DNA of 64,000 bases from an uncultured Phaeodactylibacter sp. (GTDB taxonomy: Bacteria; Bacteroidota; Bacteroidia; Chitinophagales; Saprospiraceae). Below are positions 17,792 through 26,788 of this stretch, in pieces. Below the pieces are notes generated by a model. It searched no databases. It was not told the origin of the DNA and worked only from the letters and a program-made list of their open reading frames with translations. The DNA lies in NCBI GenBank assembly GCA_913057245.1, contig CAJXNH010000011.1, positions 40,151 to 104,150 on the forward strand. The letters are read 5' to 3'. Every line of letters begins with the position of its first letter. Position 1 is the first letter of the stretch. A program made the translations under genes and the position numbers.

Positions 17792-18522
17792 GATGTTTGG
17801 TTGTTTGTTGCAGCGGTAGCACTGGCTGGGCTGAGCGCTGCGGTTTAGGAATACGGGGGGCTTTCCCGGCGGTGCGGCTGAGCGCTCCGACGCGGCATAG
17901 GGAGCCCGGGGCAAGTGCGGGGCACTTTACCGGGCAAAAGGTTTCGACAAGGCACAGCAAGGGCTTTCAGCTTCCGTAGCACCGGAGGCTGTTCTTAGGG
18001 AGCGGGCATAGCTCGCCCCCTTAGCACCGTGCGGTCAGGCACGAGCTATTCAGGCATAGGAGTAGCAGGGCAAGCGGATATACTTGCCGAAAATACAGGC
18101 ATACATCGGCCACAATGATAGCCGAGCATTTGCCGGGCTATCAGCCAGAAAATGTAAAGGGCCTGCAGGGTACGCTACCGTACCTGGCCAATACTGTGTT
18201 TGAAATGTGTGGTTGTAGATGGCCTGCGAATTGCAAGCGAAGAAGTGTTGTTTAAGGAGGAGATGGTGCAGTGCAACCTTTGAGGCAATAGTTGCCAAGG
18301 CAGCCTGCACCCGGTTTGTAAGGGTTCTGCATAGGTCGTCTTGGTTTACTGAATGATTACGATTGTTGGCATACAGTCTTTCAACTGTGCTTATGCAAAT
18401 ATTATAAAAATAATCTATATAAGTATAATCCGATCGTGATTTATTAAAAAAAATCTTCATTTGTTTCTCCGTATTGTGTTCACTTACAGAGCTACAAAAT
18501 ATATGCCAAAAATATTATGTGT
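17792..18522. other. 731-base region without a convincing gene
   Basis: The left half (17820-18060) is GC-rich and full of imperfect inverted repeats, for example GCTGAGCGCT twice and GGGAGCGGGC facing GCTCGCCCCC at about 18000-18025. The right end (18380-18520) is AT-rich. A 136-codon reading frame on the minus strand (18460 to 18050) has no recognisable features. The structured half could be a non-coding RNA, but I cannot match it to a known class. Confidence 0.4.
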
Positions 18523-19716
18523 TTATTTTAAGCTTGTGCTGACGGGTTTAGGCTCCTTTTGAGGCGGAAGTAAAAGCCACAGTCTGCCGTAGGATTTAAG
18601 GTTGTTGGCCTCTTGTTCAGCCTCATCTCCAATACCGGTGTAAAAGTCGACATGCCCGGGGCCTCGGATAGCCCCGCCTACATCCTGTGCGATAAGGAGG
18701 CGGTAGTCATGCCCGATTACACGTTGTTTGCGGTTGTCAAAGATGGGGAAGGCGGCAAGCAGGCAACTGCCCAGTGGAATATATCTGCGGTCTACCGCAA
18801 TAGAATATCCGGGCGTCAAAGGCACATTCCCGGCTCCGGAGGGTTCGGTTTGCTGGCGGATAAAGAAGGTATAGGAAGGATTTTGGAAAAGGATGGTATC
18901 TGTGAGCGCCGGATTTTGAAGAAGAAATTTGCGAATACCACGAATGGAGAGGTCTGCAATATTAAGGTCTGCCCGGTCTTGAATATATTTTTCAATACTT
19001 AAATACGGATGGCGGTTACTGCCGTTGTAGGAAAAAAGCTCCTGGCTGCCATCGGGGTATTCCACAAACCCGGACCCCTGTACCTGCATATAGTACAAGT
19101 CAACTTTGTTAGCTGCATAGGCAAGCTCGAGCCCCATACTGTCCAGAACGCCTTCCCCTTCGATCTTGGCTCGGGTAGGCAAGGCGCCTTCCCAGTCAAG
19201 GGGACGGCTGTAAATCGGATATTTGAATGGGCCTGAAGGTTCCCGGGATACTTTGATGACAGGTGTAAAGTACCCTGTAAACTGCACATTCCCGCGTTGG
19301 TCCCGTCCCCAAATTTGGTGGGCATTAAGGTATTTTGCTAAGCCAAAAGGTTGTGCGTGCTGCCAGGCGGCAAGCATTTCGGTGACCTCACGGAGTGCTT
19401 TGTGCCGTATTCTTAGGTTTCCGACCTGATAATTGCTCCTGCTTCGGGCAAGGTCCAACAGTTTAAGGTTGTACTGCAGTGCTTCTACTGCTGTGCCATC
19501 AATAATTGGCAGGGTGAGGGAATCCAGAGGGGTCGGGGTGTAAATATCCTGCTGTTTGGGTTGGCCCTGTACCCTTCCATAGCGATCAATTTTCAGCTTT
19601 TTGGGCGCTGGGCGGTCATCAGGCATATCAACCGGTAATTGCCCGGACTCCGGAGCTGGCTCACAGCCGGCGAGGGCAGTGAGCGCCAGGCAAATAAGGG
19701 CCGTGCGTATTTTCAT
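18523..19716 (-). CDS. mltA: membrane-bound lytic murein transglycosylase A
   Basis: Outer-membrane-anchored lytic transglycosylase that cleaves peptidoglycan to 1,6-anhydromuropeptides. A lipobox (ALAGC, Cys19) follows the signal peptide. The MltA core is seen in QFTGYFTPV, YPIYSRPLDW and YYMQVQGSGFVEYPDG with SYNGSNRHPY. The C-terminal 3D domain has AQDVGGAIRGPGHVDFYTG, which holds the catalytic Asp. Length (397 residues) is slightly above E. coli MltA because of a Pro-rich linker after the lipobox. The methyltransferase gene ends 28 bases upstream on the same strand. Confidence 0.93.
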   Translation of the reverse strand: MKIRTALICLALTALAGCEPAPESGQLPVDMPDDRPAPKKLKIDRYGRVQGQPKQQDIYTPTPLDSLTLPIIDGTAVEALQYNLKLLDLARSRSNYQVGNLRIRHKALREVTEMLAAWQHAQPFGLAKYLNAHQIWGRDQRGNVQFTGYFTPVIKVSREPSGPFKYPIYSRPLDWEGALPTRAKIEGEGVLDSMGLELAYAANKVDLYYMQVQGSGFVEYPDGSQELFSYNGSNRHPYLSIEKYIQDRADLNIADLSIRGIRKFLLQNPALTDTILFQNPSYTFFIRQQTEPSGAGNVPLTPGYSIAVDRRYIPLGSCLLAAFPIFDNRKQRVIGHDYRLLIAQDVGGAIRGPGHVDFYTGIGDEAEQEANNLKSYGRLWLLLPPQKEPKPVSTSLK

Positions 19717-19744
19717 GAAGCGGTAGGTTGATGCCTACCAACAA

Positions 19745-20638
19745 TTATACTATAAAATTCATGGACTTCCAAAGGGCTTTTGGGCGGTGATGAGCCCGTA
19801 GTACCATAGCCCCTGTCGTAATGCCTGAAACTGACGGATTACTGCCTACAATATTATTGTGTTGTGCCCGGGTGCGGATGCCCAAGGGGTAGAGCAGGTA
19901 GTTAGCCCATAGCCATCGGCGGGATATTTGATAGAGGTTTTTGAGCGAAATAAAGGCATAGCGGGTATAGTCCTGTATTTGAACGTTGCTAAAGGCGGCG
20001 TTTTCCAGATGAGCCTGATGCTCTCTTGTCGTGTCAAGATCAGGGATAGCCCAGCGGTTGACCCAATCCAGGAGCAATTGTTCCTCGGCTTTGGGGTACG
20101 GTCGTTGGTAGCGGATATACTCAGCGATGACGATTCGCCCTCCGGGTTTCAGCAGCCGGGAGGCTTCGCGGTAGAAAGCGGCCTTGTCCTCCGCGTGGCA
20201 AAGGCTTTCGCAGGCCCAGATAACATTTATACTGTTGTCTTCCAGTGGGACTTTGCAGTAGTCGCCTTCAATAAACTGGCAAAGGTGGGTGAGCTTCCGT
20301 TGGGAAGCCTGTTTTTCAGCGGCCGCCACCTGCGTTGCCACGGGTGTAATGCCGGTTACACGGACAGATTTTTGGGCAGCCAGCCACAGACTGCTGCCTC
20401 CATTGCCACAACCGGCATCAAGTACATGCTGACCAGGCTCAATCCTGCTTCGTGCTGCCATGATTTGGTTGGTATTCAGCAGCGCCTGATCGTGTGTCCG
20501 GTGGTTGCGGTCATAAAAGCCGAAGTGGACGGCCTGATTCTCTTCATTGAGCCAGGCAACTTTATAGTCAAACCGGGTTTCATCGTAATACCGGGTGATA
20601 TCGTGAAAATGGGCAGTTGGCGGGGAAGTGGTGGGCAT
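19745..20638 (-). CDS. SAM-dependent methyltransferase (tocopherol/ubiquinone-type)
   Basis: Class I methyltransferase of 297 residues. Motif I is VLDAGCGNGGSSLWLA near residues 95-110, followed by IWACESLCHAEDKAAFYREA and LLKPGGRIVIAEYIR. Overall pattern resembles gamma-tocopherol and sterol C-methyltransferase-like enzymes, so a prenyl-lipid or small-molecule substrate is likely but unproven. A 16-base sequence upstream of its start (20664-20679) recurs upstream of the TonB receptor at 53022 and contains a TATTTTG box on the coding strand. mltA lies 28 bases downstream. Confidence 0.75.
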   Translation of the reverse strand: MPTTSPPTAHFHDITRYYDETRFDYKVAWLNEENQAVHFGFYDRNHRTHDQALLNTNQIMAARSRIEPGQHVLDAGCGNGGSSLWLAAQKSVRVTGITPVATQVAAAEKQASQRKLTHLCQFIEGDYCKVPLEDNSINVIWACESLCHAEDKAAFYREASRLLKPGGRIVIAEYIRYQRPYPKAEEQLLLDWVNRWAIPDLDTTREHQAHLENAAFSNVQIQDYTRYAFISLKNLYQISRRWLWANYLLYPLGIRTRAQHNNIVGSNPSVSGITTGAMVLRAHHRPKALWKSMNFIV

Positions 20639-20759
20639 GAACTCCTTGGTCTGTTTCTACCGGCAAAATAGGGAATTTTTGAGGATCGCTATGAAAAGAG
20701 CGCAACCCCGCCAACCATTCGGCTGACGGGGCTGCTATAAGTAGAACAATGAGTCTGTG

Positions 20760-22022
20760 CTATGCTCTGCCTTTCAGCATCATATTCCAGTACATGAATG
20801 GCAGGCCGTATTTCTTGAGCACCCACATAGGGTAAAGCTCTTTTGAAGTGTCGAAGAACTTGGACAGCATCGGGTCGCTATCCCGTTCACCATCGTAGTT
20901 GAACTCTGCAAGCACCATTTTGCCGTAACCGGTCACCAGTGGGCAGGAGGAGTAGCCCTGATAATCGTTGTTTAGTTTGCCGTCATTGGCGATGGCATGG
21001 AAAAGGTTCTCCACTACGACAGGAGCTTGTTTGCGTACAGCGGCACCAGTCTTGGCGGTTGGCAGAGCAGCTGCATCACCCAGTGCATAAACATTCTGAT
21101 ATCGCTTGTGCTTAAGGGTATTGATGTCCACTTCAATCCAGCCTTTGGTGGGGCCATCCTGTACAGCGAGTTGAGATTGCTGTATGAAATCAGGAGCGGC
21201 CTGAGGTGGGGCCAGGTGGAGCATGTCAAATTCCATCATAGCGGTACCTTCCACGATTTCTTCCTTTTTAGTATCGCGGTAGTTGTAGCAGACTGCAGAA
21301 ATCTTGTCGTATTCCTTGACGATGTCAAAGTACACCCGTTTGTTCTCCCCGTCAATTTTCTTGATCCGGTGGAAGAAGCGTAGTTGGAGCCCCTTGCGGT
21401 CAACGACTTTCATCAGCGTAGACTTGAAAGGTTCCACACCGAAGATGACGCTACCGGGCGTGATAAACAGGATGTCTGATTTTTCGCGAACGCCCTGTTT
21501 TCGCCAGTAATCATCGGCCAGGTACATGATTTTCTGTGGAGCACCACCGCATTTGATGGGCGTGGCAGGTTGGGTGAAAACAGCGTTGCCCCCTTTAAAC
21601 TCCTGAAGGACCTCCCAGGTATAATCGGGGTCTACATAATTGCTGCAGACCTGATTTTTATTCATGGTTTCTTCCAGTCCTTCAATCTGCTTATAGTCGT
21701 ATTTGACGCCGGGGCAGGCTACCAGGTAGTCGTAGAATACTTTGGTGCCGTCTCTGAGCACCACTTCATTATTGTCCGGATTGACAGACTCTACATATTC
21801 CTGAATCCACTGCGCACCTTTGGGGATAAGGTCACCCATATTGCGCTCCGTATCCTTGTAATTGAAAGTGCCGGCACCTACCAGCGTCCATGCGGGCTGG
21901 TAATAGTGCTTTGATGCCGGGTCAATGATGGCGATATCCAGGTTCTTGTCTTTGAGGAGGAGTTGAGCCGCAACGGTGATACCAGCCGTACCAGCTCCAA
22001 TAATCACTATTTGATGTTTCAT
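20760..22022 (-). CDS. sulfide:quinone oxidoreductase-like flavoprotein
   Basis: FAD-dependent oxidoreductase of 420 residues that probably oxidises sulfide and passes electrons to the quinone pool. The N-terminal dinucleotide fold is IVIIGAGTAGITVAAQLL, and HYYQPAWTLVGAG is the SQR signature. VACPGVKYDYKQIEGL and TPIKCGGAPQKIMYLAD carry conserved cysteines, and YALGDAAALPTAKTGAAVRKQ is the FAD-ribityl segment. This pattern fits the SQR branch that includes the mitochondrial enzyme. A C-terminal helix can attach it to the membrane. No persulfide dioxygenase or rhodanese is adjacent, so the physiological role is inferred. Confidence 0.85.
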   Translation of the reverse strand: MKHQIVIIGAGTAGITVAAQLLLKDKNLDIAIIDPASKHYYQPAWTLVGAGTFNYKDTERNMGDLIPKGAQWIQEYVESVNPDNNEVVLRDGTKVFYDYLVACPGVKYDYKQIEGLEETMNKNQVCSNYVDPDYTWEVLQEFKGGNAVFTQPATPIKCGGAPQKIMYLADDYWRKQGVREKSDILFITPGSVIFGVEPFKSTLMKVVDRKGLQLRFFHRIKKIDGENKRVYFDIVKEYDKISAVCYNYRDTKKEEIVEGTAMMEFDMLHLAPPQAAPDFIQQSQLAVQDGPTKGWIEVDINTLKHKRYQNVYALGDAAALPTAKTGAAVRKQAPVVVENLFHAIANDGKLNNDYQGYSSCPLVTGYGKMVLAEFNYDGERDSDPMLSKFFDTSKELYPMWVLKKYGLPFMYWNMMLKGRA

Positions 22023-22142
22023 GTGAATTGGCTTTAATAATGTTTGGTAAAGTAAAGGCTAATCCCCCTTTTCTTTTGTGTATTGAATCACAAAAGGAAC
22101 TGATAAAAATCATCAAATGTATTTATAATTATCACTAAAGCT

Positions 22143-22719
22143 TCAAAACGCGATACCGGCCTGGAAGTCGGACCTCAGGCTAAAGCCAGAGCCCAACATA
22201 GGGCCTACCTGATAGCCAACTATAGCCCCGTTTGAATAAACGGCGCTGAAAACCCCAAACCGGGGTTGCGAACGTGCTAAGTTCTGATTGCTGCAATGCG
22301 CTATCGTAAAGCACAGACTGGCTAAGCCGAAGAGCAAGGTAGTTAGCTGAAAGGTTGTTAGCGGATTTGCCCTGTGCGATTCGCTTTTTGAGGTTGTAGT
22401 AAAAGCGGGGTTCTAGAGCCCATTCCAGCAGCGTTTGCCCATGCTCACCTATATAGCTGTAATCTGCCGTGAAGTCGGCTTGTAGAGATACCGGTGACTG
22501 CCCTAATTTTTGCTCATAGGCTATACCTATCCCCGCATTAAAAAAGGTGGAGCCATGGTTGCCGATATTGGGTATCGCCCGGGCCAGATTGATTTTAAAC
22601 AGGCTGTTTTCTTGTGTATGGCAAAGCATAACATCACACTGCTGCCCGTCTTCAGGGGCACCAGGGCCAAATGCTACGCCATAGGTAATGTTGGTGGGGT
22701 GGTAATTTGAGGGCTCCAA
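22143..22719 (-). pseudogene. outer-membrane barrel paralogue, frameshifted and lacking a signal peptide
   Basis: Two overlapping frames together encode a homologue of the neighbour at 22674-23441: shared blocks are YEQKLGQ, LEPRFYYNLKKRI (versus LEPRYYLGMKHKI), NNLSANYLAL (versus DNLSGQYIGF) and WGFQRRLFKRG (versus FGIQRRILKYG). The first frame then runs into an unrelated tail ending at 22180. Removing one C from CCCC (22226-22229) joins it to the other frame, which supplies a normal barrel ending (VGPMLGSGF to AGIAF, stop at 22143). The 5' end overlaps the neighbour's stop in another frame, starts at a TTG, and has no signal peptide. It is either a decaying duplicate or carries a sequence error. 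Confidence 0.6.
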
Positions 22720-23441
22720 CTGGTTTCTGCCGCGGGCACGAGTAGGTTCTCGCCAGTACGACTGTAAGAAATAATTTGCTGATGAATGGCGCCAATGCCT
22801 AACTGAAAGTCCAGATAGCCATATTTAAGGATGCGTCTTTGAATACCGAATACAAAATTGGCTTCAAAGCCATCCTGGTTAGGCCAGGCATTATTGGAAA
22901 ACCAAGTGCTAATGTCTCCAGCTTTATAATTGTCCTCCAGCCCCTGCACCCCGAAGTAGCGCACTGCAAACCCTATATATTGTCCGGAAAGGTTATCTGC
23001 CTGCAGGCCTTTTTCAATTTTATGCTTCATGCCCAAGTAATAGCGTGGTTCCAGGCTTATTCCAATTTGGTTAAACCTGAAATCATCCGAATTGATAGTG
23101 TTCCCTTCACCAAAGTCGAGGGTAATTAAACTTTCAAGAGCAAAGTCTAAGCTGGCATTTATAGAAAAAGCTTGCCCCAGCTTCTGTTCATAGTCCACTC
23201 TTAGCGTTCGCCCCTGGTCGATATTCAACCCTTGGGCACTGCGGTTATTGGAAGGATTGAACAGGCCGATTTTGAATAGATGAGGGGTGGGGACCTGTTT
23301 CATAAAGACGTAATCGCTGGCATCAGCAAAGGTCGGGGGCTCAAAGGGCTCCCGGGTGACCTGATGGATAGTGGTATCTTTTTGCGATAAGGTTTGTGCA
23401 ATGGTCAAAAGTACAAAGCTAAGAGTTAATAGGTGCTTCAT
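22674..23441 (-). CDS. outer-membrane beta-barrel protein
   Basis: Secreted protein of 255 residues with signal peptide MKHLLTLSFVLLTIAQTLSQ, followed by alternating strands typical of barrels. No named family recognised. It is paralogous to the frameshifted copy directly downstream (see 22143-22719). Its own C-terminus (TTPPTLPMA) does not look like a barrel's last strand; the overlapping frame continues with NITYGVAFG, so the 3' end may also be displaced by a frame change. It is the fourth gene of the sigma-factor cluster (gap of 40 bases to the DUF4097 gene). Confidence 0.6.
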   Translation of the reverse strand: MKHLLTLSFVLLTIAQTLSQKDTTIHQVTREPFEPPTFADASDYVFMKQVPTPHLFKIGLFNPSNNRSAQGLNIDQGRTLRVDYEQKLGQAFSINASLDFALESLITLDFGEGNTINSDDFRFNQIGISLEPRYYLGMKHKIEKGLQADNLSGQYIGFAVRYFGVQGLEDNYKAGDISTWFSNNAWPNQDGFEANFVFGIQRRILKYGYLDFQLGIGAIHQQIISYSRTGENLLVPAAETSWSPQITTPPTLPMA

Positions 23442-23481
23442 TTTGTATAGGTTTAGGGCCTAAATTAGGTTGCGTTGAGGA

Positions 23482-24489
23482 TCAGCGGCGTTGATCCGGC
23501 TTTTCTTTCTCAAGATAGATATCCCCGAAAGTCACCGAGATCGTTACATTGGGGTAGTACTCTGCCCGGGGCTGGAATTCAACCTTTTTGATCTCATCGG
23601 TATTCTTTAGGAATTCCATTTTGAGGTTGCTGGGAAAGTAAATACTGCCATGTTGTGCAGTAAGGGTATATCCGTAGTCCAGCAGTCTGGAGTCGAATAG
23701 GAAAATATCGCTTTTCGTACCGGTAATATTGAGGTCTAATAACCCTGCTGCCGCTGAAAGGATGCGCACATCCCCGTAGCTGGCTTCAATGCTGTAACGG
23801 CCTTTAATCTCCTCGAGCGTTACATTCGAGCGCCGGGCATTGATGGTTACGTTGCCATCCAGCCGCTTGCCGGACACATCTCCAAAGCGGGAGGAAAGGT
23901 CAATACTGCCCTGCACATTTTCCAGGCCTACCGGACTGAACTCGCCCTGATAGCGGAACCGTTTAGCCAGGTTGATGACGTTGGCGGTACCGAAGTAGTT
24001 TTTTAGATACACCGGGCAGTTTTCCGGCACTTTGACGACATAACGGGCAGAAAGGTTGGATGCAGGTTTGGGGTCGCCTTCGGGCACGGAAATATAGTTG
24101 CGCACGTAGATTTTGTTCCGTACGCGCTCTGCGATGTACTTGATTGCTTCGATATCAGCCTCCGCTGTAGCTTTGTCGGGGTGTTTGGCAACAAATTCCA
24201 CAGACAGGGAAATTTCGTCCTTATTCCAGGTTTCAATAGAGACATCGGCTTTTTCCCCTTCAATATTTACCTCATACGTATCCCGGTATTTAAAGGTTTT
24301 TTCCAGCCGTTTGGTAATGACGTGGAGGTTGGTGGTCTGTGCCATCAGTCCGTTTCCGGAAAAACCCAGCCCGGCAATGGCGAGTAGGATCAAAAACGGT
24401 CTGAAGCAAAGTCCGCTTAGGTTTGATTTGCCAGCCCGTAGGACCTGAAAAGGCATACAAGCTCTAAATAAAGGGTTCCAATTTTTCAT
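23482..24489 (-). CDS. DUF4097-like beta-strand repeat protein
   Basis: Exported protein of 335 residues. After an N-terminal signal region (cleavage likely after GNGLMAQ, about residue 51) come repeated short beta strands of the head-to-tail type of DUF4097 adhesin-like domains, for example VNIEGEKADVSIETWNKDEI, INARRSNVTLEEIKG and NITGTKSDIFLFDS. These form a right-handed beta-helix-like stack. Such proteins are commonly encoded next to ECF sigma/anti-sigma pairs in Bacteroidota, as here (33 bases after the anti-sigma-like gene). The long pre-signal region suggests the true start is the second ATG, 11 codons in. Confidence 0.7.
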   Translation of the reverse strand: MKNWNPLFRACMPFQVLRAGKSNLSGLCFRPFLILLAIAGLGFSGNGLMAQTTNLHVITKRLEKTFKYRDTYEVNIEGEKADVSIETWNKDEISLSVEFVAKHPDKATAEADIEAIKYIAERVRNKIYVRNYISVPEGDPKPASNLSARYVVKVPENCPVYLKNYFGTANVINLAKRFRYQGEFSPVGLENVQGSIDLSSRFGDVSGKRLDGNVTINARRSNVTLEEIKGRYSIEASYGDVRILSAAAGLLDLNITGTKSDIFLFDSRLLDYGYTLTAQHGSIYFPSNLKMEFLKNTDEIKKVEFQPRAEYYPNVTISVTFGDIYLEKEKPDQRR

Positions 24490-24522
24490 TATTGGTCCAG
24501 CTATTTTGATTGGCAGTGGTGA

Positions 24523-25230
24523 TTAAATTTGAGCAATCATTTCCCGGATCAGGCCGGAGCGTTCCTTTTCGATCTCGCTCATTTGCCGGATGAGTTGAGC
24601 ATCTTTTCCATATCGCTCCATCATCTCGGCGACTTCCTGTTGTGCTGCTTTCAGGTCTTCCCATTCTGAGAGCAGAAGGTTGTAGGCGGGTGACTGCCGG
24701 GCGACCGGATCTTCGCGGAATTCGTTCACCGCTTTCTGCATCAAAGCATCCGCCTGTCCCCAGTCTTCAATACTAGTAAACTGCGCATTCGTGGTTTGCT
24801 GATCGTAAGTATAAGTGGCTTGCAAGGGAGCTGCCTCTTGCTGTGGCCAGGCCCACCAAAGCCCCAAAAGCAATGCAATAGCGGCTGCAGCCCTGGTCAG
24901 CATCATCAATTTGATCTTGCGGGCTGGCGGCTTGATTTCATGTTTGATGGCCGTCCACACTTCAGTGGGAGGGGTATACTGCGGGAGCTTTGAAATGGCG
25001 TCCTTCAGCCGTTGTTCGGCGGCATCCGCTTCAAGCGTGTCCGCAATGCGTGCCCAGTTCTGAGATGGCGGTGCATAATCAGGCAGCTCGTTCAGGGCTG
25101 TATGCAGTGAAGCTTCTCGGGCATCCTTATCTAATTCCCGGCCGATCTCCTGCCAACATTTCGCCGGGGGAGCGTAAACCGGCATGCGGGAAAGTGCCTC
25201 TTTCAGAGTCGTGCGGTTTTGCTCAGTCAT
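24523..25230 (-). CDS. putative anti-sigma factor with three-fold 33-residue repeat
   Basis: 235-residue single-span membrane protein, with the membrane segment at about 112-128 (AAAAIALLLGLWWAW). The cytoplasmic N-terminus consists of three near-identical repeats starting at residues 12, 45 and 78, an exact period of 33. Each has the pattern A-L/I-x-x-(L/M)-P-x-Y-x-P-P-x-x-x-W-x-x-I. The periplasmic part is a helical, charged region ending in EKERSGLIREMIAQI. Position directly after the ECF sigma gene (3-base gap) makes an anti-sigma role likely. I see no classical zinc-binding anti-sigma (ZAS) motif, so the repeats may be the sigma-binding module. Confidence 0.65.
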   Translation of the reverse strand: MTEQNRTTLKEALSRMPVYAPPAKCWQEIGRELDKDAREASLHTALNELPDYAPPSQNWARIADTLEADAAEQRLKDAISKLPQYTPPTEVWTAIKHEIKPPARKIKLMMLTRAAAAIALLLGLWWAWPQQEAAPLQATYTYDQQTTNAQFTSIEDWGQADALMQKAVNEFREDPVARQSPAYNLLLSEWEDLKAAQQEVAEMMERYGKDAQLIRQMSEIEKERSGLIREMIAQI

Positions 25231-25233
25231 CGT

Positions 25234-25749
25234 TTAGGAATTGTAATGTTCTAATGATTCGCGCAGCCGTTTTTTAGCATGGAAAAGCTGCGATTTGGAG
25301 GTGCCGACCGAAACGCCCAGCATTTCTGCCACCTCCTTGTGTGGGTAGCCTTCAATTTCCACCAGGACGAATACCGCCCGGTAGCCCTCTGGTAGCGCCT
25401 GAATAGCCCGTTCAAGGTATTCAACATCCAGCCGGTGCCCCCAGTCAATGGCTTCTTCTTTTACGTTATGCTCCAGAGGTTCGAACCTGAGCTGCCGCTT
25501 AATGTGGCTTAGTGCTGTGCGTACGACAATCGTCTTGATCCAGGCGCCAAGCGTAGACTCCCGCCTGAACTTAGGCAGTGCCCGAAAAACCTTGATAAAG
25601 GCATCCTGTAAAACATCATTGGCGGAATCAAAATCATTGGTGATCCGGTAGGCTGCGGTGTACATGGCTTTACAGTACCGCTCGTACAGCTCGCGCTGCG
25701 CGAGGCGGTCATGGGCCAGGCAGCCCTCAATAAGTTCTGATTCCGTCAT
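25234..25749 (-). CDS. ECF (RpoE-like) RNA polymerase sigma factor
   Basis: Sigma-70 family extracytoplasmic-function factor. Region 2 includes AAYRITNDFDSANDVLQDAFIKVFRAL, with the DxxQ-type core-binding helix. Region 4 includes IQALPEGYRAVFVLVEIEGYPHKEVAEMLGVSVGTSKSQLFHAKKRLR, a helix-turn-helix that reads the -35 element. I chose the ATG at 25749 (MTESELIEGC), the family's usual beginning; an upstream ATG at 25770 would add seven residues. It heads a cluster with the membrane repeat protein, the DUF4097 protein and barrel proteins, suggesting an envelope-related regulon. Confidence 0.92.
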   Translation of the reverse strand: MTESELIEGCLAHDRLAQRELYERYCKAMYTAAYRITNDFDSANDVLQDAFIKVFRALPKFRRESTLGAWIKTIVVRTALSHIKRQLRFEPLEHNVKEEAIDWGHRLDVEYLERAIQALPEGYRAVFVLVEIEGYPHKEVAEMLGVSVGTSKSQLFHAKKRLRESLEHYNS

Positions 25750-25844
25750 ACTTGTTGTCGCATAAACCATGAGCCTGGAGTTCTCCTTAGTATTCGGTAG
25801 TAAGGAGCACTCCGGAAAGGAAGGGGTTGTATTAGAATGAAAAA

Positions 25845-26489
25845 TTATTTGCCTAGCAACAGGCCGATTGAGAAAATCAGCCGTTCGGGGCGCTGATCGA
25901 AATCATACCGCTGTTCATTGAAGTACATATGGTCGCCAAACCGGGTGAAGTTGCCCTGGTAGCGTACATCCAGCATGATGTTCCAGATGTCGAGTCCCAC
26001 GCCCAGTTGATAACCGTAGGTCAGGTCTTCAAAACGCTGCTCATAGTTTTCATAGGCCAGCAAATCAGAGGTGCTGTTGATGTACAAGTGGCCCAGGGGC
26101 CCGCCGCAGAGCCGCAGTGCCCCAATACGGTAGTGGAGTAGGAGTGGGATATCCAGGTATTGGTATTTTTCTGATAGCACTTTACTGACCGCTCCGGAGC
26201 TTCTGAGTTCTTCCACTTCGTAGTCGACACGGTTGGAGTTGAAAATCACCTCGGGCTGAATGATCCATTTTTCTCCAAGTGGGATTTGCAGTACGAGCCC
26301 GCCCTGAATGCCAAACTGCGCCTCGTCTACGTCGAGGTTCAAATCAGGAGCGCCTACTCCTCCGGGGATATTGTTGGGGCTTGAGGGTACATTCAGGTTG
26401 ACCAGCCCGGCGCGGATGCCGAGTCGGACCTGAGCTGACAAAGTTATGCTGCACAGCAACAGCAAGGTAATAAAAGTCGGGAGTTTCAT
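25845..26489 (-). CDS. PorT-family outer-membrane beta-barrel protein
   Basis: Secreted barrel protein of 214 residues. Signal peptide MKLPTFITLLLLCSITLSAQ is followed by RLGIRAGLVNLNV, a typical first strand of PorT/OMP_b-brl proteins, and further strands such as EKWIIQPEVIFNS and YLDIPLLLHYRIG. The last strand is ERLIFSIGLLLGK. No specific function can be given. It is upstream of the sigma factor gene on the same strand, 95 bases away, so co-transcription is possible but uncertain. Confidence 0.75.
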   Translation of the reverse strand: MKLPTFITLLLLCSITLSAQVRLGIRAGLVNLNVPSSPNNIPGGVGAPDLNLDVDEAQFGIQGGLVLQIPLGEKWIIQPEVIFNSNRVDYEVEELRSSGAVSKVLSEKYQYLDIPLLLHYRIGALRLCGGPLGHLYINSTSDLLAYENYEQRFEDLTYGYQLGVGLDIWNIMLDVRYQGNFTRFGDHMYFNEQRYDFDQRPERLIFSIGLLLGK

Positions 26490-26788
26490 ACGCAGATGTT
26501 TTAATGGGTTATTCCAACAGTTTTGTTAAGCTCTATATCCGGGTTTCTGCTTCCCTGCCGGGCCTTCAAATTGGGGCAGGTGAAGGTTTACGGAGCTAAA
26601 TAAGCCTTAATTGATCTGGGGGCAATATTTTTTCGATTAAAGGCACGCCACAAGTGTTCAAAGCAGGTGGACAAGACCATTCGTTCCCCAGAAGTAAACG
26701 AAGCAGGCGCTTCGGGGTTGCGTTCGCATTTTTATTAACCACAAATTTAAGCTATAATTGCCATCTTGGACGAAATCAGATTTTGCCT

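Noticed and set aside
18050..18460. 136-codon minus-strand frame
   Set aside because: No signal, domain or family pattern; composition shifts from AT-rich to GC-rich within it, and it spans repeat-rich DNA.
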